Source: Diphasiastrum complanatum (taxonomy: Eukaryota > Streptophyta > Lycopodiopsida > Lycopodiales > Lycopodiaceae). Taken from it: a DNA stretch of 37,568 bases. The stretch spans positions 1-37,568 of the forward strand of contig MU835634.1 in NCBI GenBank assembly GCA_029204225.1. Direction: 5' to 3'. Of this stretch, positions 1 to 9,400 are shown in pieces. The notes under the pieces were generated by a model. That model ran no database searches. It was not told the origin of the DNA and worked only from the letters and a program-made list of their open reading frames with translations. Position numbers and translations under genes: made by a program. Numbering within the stretch: position 1 is the stretch's first letter; the number at the start of each line of letters is the position of its first letter.

Positions 1-310
1 TAAACGTCTCATGTGTTAATCGTCGCCGAGGGTGACACTGTAATAATATTGCAGACTGTAAAACCCGAGGATGGTTTTTGGACAACGACAGCTTGGTGAC
101 AGATAGTAAACGTCGCGTGGCGACGTATAATCACAATGAATTGGTAAGACCAAGGTCTCATTGGAAGAGGAAAAGATCTTTGTTGAATCCAGAGCATAAA
201 AACTGTTCAAATGTGCAGATTGTGCAAAACTTAGTTTAAAATGCAGCAGTTTGAAAAACACAGAAAAAAACAATAGCTTTGATGGTTAGAAACTTTAAGT
301 TTCTTCAATA
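1..310. other. Unassigned left edge
   Basis: No gene is recognised here. A small perfect hairpin, ACGTCGC-GTG-GCGACGT, lies at 110-126. One plus-strand frame stays open for about 69 codons (roughly 36-239), but it has no start codon at a sensible place and no family resemblance I can see. The sequence changes abruptly to copia RNase H at about 311-314, so this is either flanking DNA or a different repeat joined by rearrangement. Confidence 0.4.
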
Positions 311-313
311 TCA

Positions 314-699
314 TGGATGTCAAAGAAACAAGCCACTATCTCATTGTCATCTAGTGAGGCCGAGTACAAAGCCCTTACTCATTGCACAAAAGAGATGGTA
401 TGGATGAAGAGTATGATCAAGGATCTTCACTTGCTGGATTTTTCAGAGAGCCCAATCATCTTTTGTGACAACCTATCAGCCCAAAAGTTGGCAAGCAATC
501 ATATATTTCATGCTATATTAAGGTGGCATATCACTTTGTGAGGGCGCAAGTCATGGCAAAGGAGGTGGAGCTTCAACATGTCTCTTCAAGGGATGTGTAG
601 CTGATATCTTCCCCAAAGCATTGGGAAAAGACTTGTTTACAAAGCATAGGACTTCACTTGGAGTATTCTCAAAGTCTATGCTAAAACTAGTTGAAGGAG
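314..699 (+). pseudogene. Ty1/copia RNase H tail, 5'-truncated
   Basis: The frame opens in the middle of the copia RNase H domain. SKKQATISLSSSEAEYKAL is the conserved block around the catalytic Glu, followed by a DNLSAQKLASNHIFHA block. The frame breaks near 540. The C-terminal tail continues in another frame (FVRAQVMAKEVELQHVSS, then a stop, then ADIFPKALGKDLF) to about 690. Everything upstream (gag, protease, integrase, RT) is absent. The tail resembles that of the copia element at 25.2-31.4 kb (SKKQETISLSSTEAEYKAL), so both probably belong to one lineage. A short polypurine stretch, TTGAAGGAG, at 691-699 ends the internal region. This is a non-functional relic. Confidence 0.85.
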
Positions 700-1360
700 T
701 GTGAGAAATTGTCAACTAGTTTGATATTTTGGTCATATTTGTTTATTTGGCAGTTGAGGCCAATTTTTATATTAGAATTAGAGTTTGACTTTCAAAGTTA
801 TATCAATCTAAAAGCATTTGAATTACCACTTTTAGAAAGTGAGGGAAAGTAGAAAGTCAAGTTTGGACACATTCAAATTTGAATGTTAGATACATTGATT
901 CTAGTCATATTAGTGATAGGGGTTTTGATCTAGAAGTTTCTATGGAGGGAAACCAAGCTCATTAATGAGGCATGGACCTGTTATAAATAGATGTAAACTC
1001 ATGGGAGAAACGATTCTTCTGTCTCTCATCCTGTTTCATGCTTATATCTGAGTTCTCTTTGGGTTCATCTATCCATTGGTGCACTACATTGATGATATCT
1101 TGCAATCTTGTGTGTAGAATGCATTGTTTAGTTGATATTTGGATCCACACATGTGAAATAGAGCAACTTATTGTTTTTGTATGGACATCAACTTCATCTT
1201 ATCATAATTTTGATGTTTGATCAATATCTTGTTGAGTTTGCATCTCTTTCATCAAGTAGATGTTGATTTTCTATATTGCAAATGGTGTAAAGTGTGTTGT
1301 CTTTCATACCAAAGATCAATAGGTGATTTTGGATCTTAGTGATTCACAAAATCTTCAAAA
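700..1360 (+). repeat. 3' LTR of the truncated copia relic (right end approximate)
   Basis: The sequence after the polypurine tract starts TGTGAGAAATTGTC, the expected TG start of a 3' LTR directly after the RNase H tail. A TATA box (TATAAATA, 982-989) lies inside, as expected for a U3/R boundary. The right end cannot be fixed because the matching 5' LTR is not in the window; 1,360 is only a guess. A short pair of near-repeats (CAATAGGTGAtTTTGGAT and CAATAGGTGAaTTTGGAT) lies at about 1,318 and 1,375. Confidence 0.55.
982..989 (+). promoter_or_regulatory. LTR TATA box
   Basis: TATAAATA about 280 bases into the LTR, a typical place for the core promoter of a copia LTR. The rest of that element is truncated, so any transcript would read out into the flanking DNA. 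Confidence 0.45.
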
Positions 1361-1539
1361 TCAACAAGGTGAACCAATAGGTGAATTTGGATGTCCATGA
1401 ATGATGGAGGAAGGCATCTCTAGAAAGCACAAACAATCTCAATAGCTTTGAGACACATGCGTCCTATATCTCCTATATTTATGTCTTTTGAAGATATCCA
1501 TCTGCATATTCGTTGCATGAAAAAATTTAAATGTGTCAT

Positions 1540-2779
1540 TAATATATGTGCAAAATGTGCTCATTTGAATGAAGTTAAGACTCACGAGCAATACCTTGTA
1601 AAGGTCGACAATCTGAGATAACGTTTTGTATATCTTCGGTCAAACACCCTTTCAATGCCACCGGAAAGACATGCTGTCAAAATAAATAGGCCGAAATATA
1701 ATTGTCATGACATTTCATGCAAACAATCTTGATTATATGCATCACTAATTGAACACATCAAATATATATACCTATATCATCTTGTGCCAATCGTGAGACT
1801 TTAATTTGGATAATTTGCCGTCTGCGGTAAATGCCCCTCTTATAGACCCTGCTATCCAGTGGGAAATCGCAAATGTTGAATAACTGCCTTTGTATGCGTA
1901 CTCTCTTCCTTCGACAAAATCCATGGTGCACGAGTTGATCTTGACCTTGACTCTTGTCCATTTTTAGTCCACAAGTGTCGCATTTGAACAAAACTTTTTA
2001 GTTCTTCCAGGACTCGTGCATACACACCTTTTGACTGATTGAAGTGTCTCCATAGTGACTCTCCCACATTTTTAAAAATGTGCATTGGATCCATAAATGT
2101 ATTATTTTTTAATGTCATCCAATATGGGAGTGTATAAAATATGGATAACCTTTTCCTAGTTGACAAAAATGAGTTCTACGAAGACTATAGACGAATGGAA
2201 GATATTTACGATGATCAGAATATATGACTTTCCTAAGATGTTTTGCATATCGTGCATGGAGATTACTTCCACATATATTATAAGCATGGTATTCGGAAGT
2301 AAAAAAACCGCTACACTCACCCAATCTAGGATAATCATGCATCGTCCACATCAAAATACCTTTTAGTGCAAATTCTTGAGATCCCGTGAAATGTTGTATA
2401 CATGAACCCCTCTCGAAAGAATTTGCAACTCCTTGAGAATAGGTTCTAGATAGATATCCATGTTTTTACTTTGTAATGACCGGGAATGATGAGAGCAAGT
2501 AAAAAATGACCTTTTTTCATTGTCATCATGGAGGTATGTTGTAATTCACAAGCATCACTGGCCATGTTGTCCAAGTAGACGATCAATGGCCATGAGGATT
2601 AATACCATCCATGGCCAACCTCTTAAATGTCTTGGCCTTTCTTCAATGTGTTTTGCGACCATACTATCCCACGGTATTCTCATGACACCATCAATGGATC
2701 TATTCCTAGCATGCCAATCCATTGATGATTGGTAAGCATAATTTAAGTCCGACGCAAAGCTTTGCACCATTGACTTCAA
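1540..2779 (-). pseudogene. CACTA (En/Spm) Tnp2-like transposase relic
   Basis: Read on the minus strand, the pieces line up in the order of a plant Tnp2 (Transposase_21) protein. About 2,680-2,560 gives DGVMRIPWDSM followed in shifted frame by a PRHLR-GxA-DG-like block. 2,354-2,160 gives WTMHDYPRLGECSGF, which matches the W-T-x-x-D-[FY]-P-x-x-G-x-x-S-G block. 2,130-2,030 gives LPYWMTLKNNTFMDPMHI and IFKNVGESL, matching the LPYW / D-x-MH-x-x-KN block. About 1,720-1,600 gives a KCHD start followed by VFPVALKGCL, matching the KxHDxH ... LPVALRG block. Several frameshifts and stops separate the pieces. No intact terminal inverted repeats were found. It is old and inactive. Confidence 0.78.
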
Positions 2780-2880
2780 TGCATGTATATCTCATGCCCA
2801 TGTTGTTCCTCAAAAAATTATATTTTTGCATGTGGCCCAAGTTTGACAATCAATGTCAGAGAGACTGAAAAGATCTTTGG
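2709..2880. repeat. Diverged repeat unit, copy A
   Basis: Parts of this segment recur at two places downstream. The stretch with ATCCATTGATGATTG, AAGCTTTGC and CTCATGCCCATGTTGTTCC recurs at 3,590-3,735. The stretch TTTGACAA-CAATGTCAGAGAGACTG recurs at 3,209-3,262. Copy A lacks about 35 bases present in the 3.6-kb copy between TCAATGCAT and ATGTATCTC. It overlaps the N-terminal part of the Tnp2 relic, so the repeats probably come from the same or a related transposon. Confidence 0.6.
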
Positions 2881-3208
2881 AGAATGACTCATGTTAAGAA
2901 TGCATTGACTAATGTTCAGCTACCTCTATCCAACATCAAAACTATATATCATTCATGGTTTTGTATATGGTGCAATATTCAAATTGCTCCACCATATATG
3001 AAACCACGAATGAGCTTACATTTTATCTCACATCATCAAGACACGAAGACAATCATCATCATCGTGCTTATCCAAACAAACAGAAATCATATGCCTTCTT
3101 GTAATTCATGAGTACTTCAAGTTCCAATTCTCCAACTTTATTTTAAGATTTTGTAAGAACTTCAAAAACTTGAACATTGTTACTGAGATCGGTTGTATTC
3201 TATTTTTG

Positions 3209-3262
3209 ATGGTGGCCCATGTTTGACAACCAATGTCAGAGAGACTGATCAAAGAGATCTTT
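3209..3262. repeat. Diverged repeat unit, copy of 2,830-2,880
   Basis: This stretch shares GTGGCCCA-GTTTGACAA, CAATGTCAGAGAGACTGA and AGATCTTTGG with 2,830-2,880, with a few substitutions and a small indel. It lies between the Tnp2 relic and the second repeat block at 3.6 kb. Confidence 0.6.
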
Positions 3263-3589
3263 GGATATGAGAGAGAAAATGCCATAGAATAAGTACCAAA
3301 TCGTGATGGAGCATACACACGAGAAAAGCTAAACATTGAATATTTTCTAAGCCATGAATGTTGGCCAATCATTTCTTGAAAAGGACATTTTTAATTTTGT
3401 TGCAATTCCCTTCCCCGGGGATATCCAACGATCAATTTGAATTGTACAAGATCACTGTAGTAGTCAGCATTGTCCATAAACCTAAGAATTGGCCTAAAAT
3501 CCCTCTTATGTAATGATATAGTCCATCTACAATAGTACTCATCAACCACACACATGATCCAATGTCTTGCAGCTTGATGTTTGACTTGC

Positions 3590-3821
3590 ATAAATCCATT
3601 GATGATTGTTATGGATAATATACCTTCGGCATGAAGCTTTGCGCCATTGATTTCAATGCATACCATGAGAATAAGCAACTTTCACTTTCAACATATGTAT
3701 CTCATGCCCATGTTGTTCCTCAAAAAATTCTATAATATATAATTCATATGTTATTCCCGATAATATATATTTATCCAACGAGTTGCATGAAATGTACAAC
3801 ATCACCGTAGTACTCAACATT
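3590..3821. repeat. Diverged repeat unit, copy B, interrupted by the 3,822 insertion
   Basis: 3,590-3,735 is a second copy of 2,709-2,820. Within the same area, 3,426-3,478 (ATCCAACG, TGTACAAGATCACTGTAGTA) and 3,773-3,821 (ATCCAACG, TGTACAACATCACCGTAGTA) also resemble one another. The last copy is cut by the LTR element at 3,822 and seems to continue at 9,166 (ACATTGTCCA...). That agrees with the uninterrupted CATTGTCCATAAAC at 3,464. Confidence 0.55.
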
Positions 3822-4656
3822 TGTGAAAAATGCAAAAATAAGCTTGGTAGAGGCCAAAAATCATGTATATAGGATGATTACACATGTGTGGAGCCTGTTC
3901 CCACGTGTGAAAATAGTGTACTTGTCATGTACCATAATCATATAGGTTGTACATATGATTTAATTCAAGTTCTAGTGGCTAAAAAGGCCAAAAACTAGTT
4001 TTCTAGACATATGACACATGGCATCAATTTATTGATTGCATGAGCCACATCGTTTGGTTAGGTGTCATATCACGTGTAGTAGAGGACAGCTCACATGTGT
4101 GGAATAAGCTTAATTAAGCGAATTTTGACTTCTAGAAGATTTCCAAGTAGATCTCCATATAGAAGAAAAATGGACCAAAAGTGCTCAAAATAGAAGGTTT
4201 TGTCCAAGTGTCAGTTTTGCATGATGAATCATCATATGACAAAGCACCTTCACACATGTGGGATCAGAGGGATGATCAGTACCACGAGCTCTCACTTATT
4301 GTATATATAGAGCCACATTTGGCCATAATCATAGTGAGACACCAATCTTGGTTTTGGAAGCAATTTTGAGTGATTCTCTCTATTTGTCTACATTTGTTTT
4401 GATTGTTTTGAGGTTCTATCAATGTGTACTTGATTTTCAGGTTGGAGTCCGTACTCAGACAGTGTTTCACACGTGTGAAACTAGAAAGTACACCTACCTT
4501 CAATTAATGATTGTTCTTGTTAGGATTTTGTGTCTAGAATTGATCTAGATTGATCTTAATCTCAAGTAGATTGATAGATCAAGTAATCTGAAAACAAATC
4601 CCTCTTGAGGATCAGATTAGGATCCACTCTTGGTCCTTATTTGTACTTTTTGCAAA
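3822..4656 (+). repeat. 5' LTR of the LARD-like element
   Basis: This 835-bp LTR pairs with 8,332-9,165. The core promoter TATATATAG is at 4,302-4,310. Upstream lies a cluster of CACGTG/CATGTG motifs (about 3,881, 3,901, 4,071, 4,091, 4,252). Downstream is the 16-bp perfect palindrome TTTCACACGTGTGAAA (4,465-4,480). Compared with the right LTR, this copy has lost single bases from several short homopolymers between 3,899 and 3,956. The exact right end may be 4,654 or 4,656, because CA lies two bases before the primer site. Confidence 0.85.
4302..4310 (+). promoter_or_regulatory. LARD LTR TATA box
   Basis: TATATATAG, about 480 bases into the LTR. The same core, followed by G, is found in the LTRs of the copia at 25.2-31.4 kb on its coding strand. 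In the right LTR the equivalent stretch reads TGTATACATAGAGCC, so this box has mutated there. Confidence 0.5.
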
Positions 4657-4669
4657 TGGTATCAGAGCC
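4657..4669 (+). other. Primer-binding site (initiator tRNA-Met)
   Basis: TGGTATCAGAGCC lies immediately after the left LTR. It is complementary to the 3' end of plant initiator tRNA-Met, the usual primer of copia reverse transcription. The following bases TA are shared with the copia element at 25.2-31.4 kb. Confidence 0.85.
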
Positions 4670-6325
4670 TAGTACAAGAGGTTTTGTTGAAATTGATAGG
4701 GTTAATCCAAATCAAAGCCAAAATTAGCAGTTTTTTGGAAACTAGTCAAATTTTGTGTAGCGAGTTGGATTTGATAGCTATCCTCAAAATTTTTGGTCCA
4801 GATCTTGTTGTGGGCTGTAGGAACCCTTTTCACACGTGTGATTCCGTACAGCTCCAGTTTTGACCAAGAAATTTCAAAAATTTGTAGAATTTGACTCACA
4901 TACCCAATTTGAGTGATTTTTGGTGCAAAATCAAGCATTTTCTATAGTGAATCTAATCCCTTGATTAGTTCTTGGATTAGATCAGCCAAAAAATTAAAAT
5001 TGAAGCTTGAAAAAGGTGCATTAATTGATCTTCTCTGATTTTTTGAGTGTATGTTGAAGTTAAGAGAGATTTTGCTAAAAATCATAGATTAAGGAGTGAT
5101 ATGCAAGGAGAGGTTGAAATCCATTGTACCATCACTCTAGATTTTTTCAAGATTGATAGGGTCAAGTTTAGAAGCATCAATTTGCTAGAAAACATCTTTG
5201 GATTTGTCCTCCAAGTGAAACCTTTGAGAGTTTCTAGTGCATATAGAGCATCTATGCAAATCTTTTGTAGAATTTGACATAGATTGGCTTAAATTCAGAG
5301 TTCTAGAAAAGAGATTGAGATCCAAGTCACATTGTTCAGCTCTACTCAATTTGTTTTGAGTGATTGTAAGGTTTTAAAAGAGTCATTAAGGTGTCTATGA
5401 CAAATGTGTAGAGAGAGATCCAATTTTCTAAGAGTTCCTTCCTTTAAGGGCAAGATCTAGAAGCTCATTATGTGTTGTTATTGGTGAAGAATTTGTCTTC
5501 TCCTATGTGATCAAATCTTTCTAAGTGGCATTAGCTCTTTGAAGCACAATATCTTAGTGAGAAAAATCACAACTTTTGATTTTGAATTTCATTCCAAGTC
5601 TTAAAAGGTAGAGTGATTGGTGGAATCCAATAGGAGTGATTGAATTCAATTGTTGAGCAAAAATTGACATAGTATATGAAACTCAAATTAGTTCTATTCA
5701 ACTTTCTTTGTGAGAGTGTGAGGGTCAATTTGTGATCCCATTGGATGACTAGAATGAGGAGTCCATATTTGAGTATTCATGCATGGTTGAGATCTTTGTG
5801 AATCTCTAGTTGTCTAAATTTTTAAGCTTTGTGAAAAATTGGTGGTATAGTTTGTTTTCAAATCAAATCAAATTCATTCTAAATCTCAAGAGTGATATTA
5901 TTTGGGTCAAGAGTGAGTCCAAAAGAAGTGATTAAGTTTGATTTTCATGTGTTTGAAACAAAACCCATCTTTTGTTCAAGAATCTCAAGTGTTGAGAGAA
6001 CTAGTCAAGTGAAAAGGAAAATCTAGGTGTCAAATCTTTTCATATCCATTTCAACTTTAAAAAAAGAGAGTCATCTGGTACTTGATGAGTCCAATAGGAG
6101 ATTGGATCTTATTTCTTTTGTGATTTGATTCAAAGATTGTGTGCTTTTGTCTTAGTGAATCAAGCAAAAGTTTTCCAAGTGACTAGTCATTGTGTGAAGA
6201 TTGATTCTTAGGTATTGTGAGCTAGATCTTTTGTAGATCATTCTAGATTATGAAGATGTTCAAATCTAGTCTCTTGAAAGTCACAAATTACATTTGTAGA
6301 ATCATATCACAGGTTTTTTATTCAC

Positions 6326-6469
6326 ATGGCATCAATAGGTGGCATTCTATTGAAGGAAAGAAAGGATCCTAAGTGCAACATTTTGGCAAGGGAGATATAT
6401 TTTCTCAAGATGCTACAAAAAGAAGACCAATCCATACCAAGTAGAACCAAGGCAAGGGGGTCGAGGTGA
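6326..6469 (+). CDS. Short ORF in LARD interior, unknown
   Basis: This 47-codon ORF starts at ATG (MASIGGILLKERKDPKC...), is rich in Lys and Arg, and stops one base before the next open frame begins. Its position and compatible composition suggest that it and the 190-codon frame after it were once one ORF split by a single indel. I recognise no family, and translation is not shown. Confidence 0.25.
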   Translation: MASIGGILLKERKDPKCNILAREIYFLKMLQKEDQSIPSRTKARGSR

Positions 6470-6470
6470 A

Positions 6471-7043
6471 GTGAAGGAGCTTCAAGTTCGAAATGCAAAT
6501 ACAAGAATGGACAAGTCCAAGGAAAGGTGTTTCCTTTGTGGAAAGGTGAATGAGGCTTGGAGTCTCATAAGGACTTGCAAGATTTGTCTTCAAGAGTCCA
6601 TCACAACACATGTCAAATCTTTTGAAATTTTTCATTTGGAAGTGCATTGTTTGGTTCAAGATGCAAAGATAGATGTCACTTTCATGAAAGTAACTTGGAT
6701 TTATTTTATGTCCTTGGAAAGTATTTTGCTTGGAACTTTAGATAAATTCAAACTTATTGTTATGATCCAAGAGAAATCAATCAAGAATAAGGAGCATCAG
6801 TCACAAAATGAAAATAGTTTCATTTATGCTCTCATGTCAACTTATGAAGTTCTATTTTGCTTTGAAGGAATTTTTGTATCTCAAAGGTGGCTTAAGGCAA
6901 TACTAGTTGATGCCTTAAAGTATGGCAAAGCATGTTTTCCTTGTAAGCTTACATTAGTTATGAAGTCAAGGAAATGGAAATGTCTTCATAATGTAAATTC
7001 TTTTAGTTTCAATAAGATCATGCATGACTGTGTTCATTCATAA
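6471..7043 (+). CDS. Hypothetical 190-codon ORF in LARD interior
   Basis: This is the longest open frame in the non-coding element. The frame opens at GTG; the first ATG is codon 13 (6,507). Two closely spaced CxxC pairs (CFLCGK at residues 20-25 and CKIC at 36-39) could form a small zinc-binding unit, but the spacing does not fit the CCHC knuckle of a copia Gag. A third CxxC (CFPCK) comes late in the protein. No RT, protease, integrase or capsid motif is visible. The end of this ORF is part of a diverged internal duplication (6,869-7,142 and 7,585-7,856), and the second copy is not open. It could be a captured host fragment, a degraded accessory ORF, or chance. I do not assign a function. 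Confidence 0.3.
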   Translation: MKELQVRNANTRMDKSKERCFLCGKVNEAWSLIRTCKICLQESITTHVKSFEIFHLEVHCLVQDAKIDVTFMKVTWIYFMSLESILLGTLDKFKLIVMIQEKSIKNKEHQSQNENSFIYALMSTYEVLFCFEGIFVSQRWLKAILVDALKYGKACFPCKLTLVMKSRKWKCLHNVNSFSFNKIMHDCVHS

Positions 7044-7142
7044 AGATGAAAATTGTAAGTTTTAATCTTAAAGGCAAGTTGTAAACTTCTTATGAGAATA
7101 AGTGAAGCAACCAAAGTGGACACTTATATCTCATAAGCAAGT
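6869..7142 (+). repeat. Internal duplication in LARD, copy 1
   Basis: This shares an ordered series of similar blocks with 7,585-7,856: GTATCTCAAA / GCATCTCAAA, CAATACTAGTTGATG / CATACTAGTTGAGTATG, and a closing block AGGCAAGTTGTAAACTTC-TATGAGAATAAGTGAA. The copies are well diverged. Confidence 0.5.
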
Positions 7143-7354
7143 AGTAGCTTATTGAGATGGAATACCTTTTGATTTCAATATTGGAAAAATCATGCCAAGT
7201 TGTGGATTTTTGGACTTATGATTCTAGCATAAGTAATCTTGATAATCATAGGAAGTGCATATTGAATGATCATACTTGTTGTGATCATTATGAGACATGG
7301 AAGTCTCGGATTTCCATCAAAAAGTAGCACCATGAAGAGGATCTTAAGGAGTCA

Positions 7355-7438
7355 TCTCAAGGTTCAAATGTGCCAAGGATTGAGGAGGAGAATCCTTCTC
7401 AAGGTTCAAGTGTGCCAAGGATTGAGAACGAGAGACCT
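7355..7438 (+). repeat. Two-copy 42-bp tandem repeat in LARD interior
   Basis: Two adjacent 42-base units (7,355-7,396 and 7,397-7,438), each starting TCTCAAGGTTCAA and containing GTGCCAAGGATTGAG. One frame reads SQGSNVPRIEEENP then SQGSSVPRIENERP, a low-complexity acidic repeat of the kind seen in linkers. The frame is open from about 7,330 to 7,489. Confidence 0.75.
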
Positions 7439-7584
7439 TCTCAAATTGTGATTCCAAAAATAAACTCAAGAAATATGGGTGAATCCATGTAGCTCACATT
7501 CAAGGGAAAGAGGAGCATATCTCATGTGGTATACATCTCATACTTACTTCTCTTATGTCATTTGATAAATCAATTTGCTTTAGA

Positions 7585-7856
7585 ATTCATTGCATCTCAA
7601 AATTGGAGTAAAAGCCATACTAGTTGAGTATGAAGTCTCTCTTGAGAACATAGATGATGTTCTTAAAAGGTTGAAATTGATTTTAAATCAATTAGAAAGC
7701 AAATGGCTATTTTATCAAATGTATGCTCTTGAGTCATGTAAGAGCAAAAGTGATTTGTCACTCATAGTTTGAAAATTTGTATTGAGGCAAATTGTAAAAC
7801 TCTTTATGAGAGTAAGTGAATCATCTTTTAAAGACATTTATCTCCATAATGAAGTA
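7585..7856 (+). repeat. Internal duplication in LARD, copy 2
   Basis: This is the second, non-open copy of 6,869-7,142. The closing block reads AGGCAAATTGTAAAACTC then TATGAGAGTAAGTGAA and matches the first copy well. The middle is more diverged. Confidence 0.5.
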
Positions 7857-8331
7857 TTTAGCCTCATTGGATCTGAGATTAGCATGTTAAAACAGCATGA
7901 AATATAATGCAAACACTTTGTTATTAGAGCATACATAGTCTTGCCAATTTGGATGAGTCTAAATTGTCTAAATCGTGGTATCATGATGTTAGATCTTTGT
8001 GATTCCTAAAAATCAAGAAGAAGTCTTTGTTTTTCTCATGGATGTGCATGCACATGAAGAAGGAGCAAGCCTCAAGGTCAAGCATCTACATGGAAATTTG
8101 GAAGGGATCAATTTTGGAGGTGCTTGGATGGTGCAGAAGCTCTCAATCTCATCAAAGTAATCAACATCAAAGAAGCACTATCATGGATATGTGAATTCAG
8201 ATCAACATCAAGCTTCATTGGCTGACCTTCACTTACCTTTTGAACCAGCAAAGACCAATTCAGCCCATGGAGTCAAGTTCAAGATCATCATGTTTTCCAT
8301 CAAGCTAGTTTCCCAACTAGATTTTTAGGAG

Positions 8332-9165
8332 TGTGAAAAATGCAAAAAATAGAATTGGTAGAGGCCAAAAATCATGTATATAGGATGATTACACATGTGT
8401 GAGGCCTGTTCCCCACGTGTGAAAATAGTTGTACTTGTCCATGTACCATAATCATATAGGGTTGTACATATGATTTAATTCAAGTTCTAGTGGCTAAAAA
8501 GGCCAAAAACTAGTTATCTAGACATATGACAAATGGCATCAATCTATTGATTGCATGAGCCACATCCTTTGGTTAGGTGTCATATCACATGTGTAGAGGA
8601 CAGATCACATGTGTGGAATAAGCTTAATTTAGGCAAATTTTGACTTCTAGAAGATTTCAAGTAGATCTCCATATTGAGGAAAATGGATCAAAAGTGCTCA
8701 AAATAGAAGGTTTTGTCCAAGTGTCAGTTTTGCATGATGAATCATCATATGACAAAGCACCTTCACACATGTGGGATCAAAGGGAATGATCAGTACCACG
8801 AGCTCCCACTTATTGTATACATAGAGCCACATTCATAATCATAGTGAGACACCAATCTTGGTTTTGGAAGCAATTTTGAGTGATTCTCTCCATTTGTCTA
8901 CATTTGTTTTGATTGTTTTGAGGTTCTATCAATGTGTACTTGATTTTCAAGTTGGATTCCGTACTCAGACAATGTTTCACACGTGCGAAACCAGAAAGTA
9001 CACCTACCTTCAATTAATGATTGTTCTTGTTAGGATTTTGTGTCTGGAATTGATCTAGATTGATCTTAATCTCAAGTAGATTGATAGATCAAGTAATCTG
9101 AAAACCAATCCCTCTTGAGGATTAGATTAAGATCCACTCTTGGTCCTTTTTGTACTTTCTGCACA
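8332..9165 (+). repeat. 3' LTR of the LARD-like element
   Basis: 834-bp partner of the left LTR, preceded by the purine run AGGAG (8,327-8,331). Scattered differences from the left copy show that the insertion is not recent. The CACACGTGTG palindrome is mutated here to CACACGTGCG (around 8,980). Confidence 0.85.
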
Positions 9166-9400
9166 ACATTGTCCACAAATCATAAGGATCAGCCTAAAAT
9201 ATTGTCCATAAATCAAATAATTGCTAAAAAACACTTCACAAACAATCGCTAGATTCTTGACAAAGGTTGTTTGTTGTGAACAAGAAAAAGTAAGCAGGCA
9301 GGAAAGAAAATTAAGGAAGAAAAATTAGGAAAGAAAACACTAAACATATCAAGATAAAAATAGGGCTCATTGTACTTTTCTCATTCTGCTCCCAATTGAC
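9166..9400. other. Flank of the LARD insertion, continuation of the older repeat
   Basis: CATTGTCCACAAATC and a second ATTGTCCATAAATC at about 9,203 match the CATTGTCCATAAAC motif of the repeats at 3.46 kb. This stretch is therefore the right half of the pre-insertion target. No coding signal is visible. Confidence 0.5.

Larger units (their letters stand above)
3822..9165 (+). mobile_element. Non-autonomous LTR retrotransposon (LARD-like), complete
   Basis: Two direct repeats (3,822-4,656 and 8,332-9,165) bound the element. It starts TGTGAAAAATGC and ends near TGCACA. The five bases before it (ACATT, 3,817-3,821) are repeated after it (9,166-9,170), as expected of a target-site duplication. 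A tRNA-Met primer site follows the left LTR and a short purine run precedes the right LTR. The 3.7-kb interior contains no recognisable gag, protease, integrase, RT or RNase H, only short ORFs. It is therefore a large retrotransposon derivative that needs proteins from elsewhere. It is inserted in the CACTA-associated repeat region. LTR and primer-site similarity points to the copia family at 25.2-31.4 kb as a possible partner. Confidence 0.85.

Noticed and set aside
36-239. 69-codon plus-strand open frame at the left edge as a terminal exon
   Set aside because: No start, no family resemblance, and no splice signal that I could defend.
4276-9058. Pairs of similar short ORFs at 4.3-4.5 kb and 8.8-9.1 kb
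   Set aside because: They lie in the two LTRs of the LARD-like element and are duplicated with them; no coding evidence.
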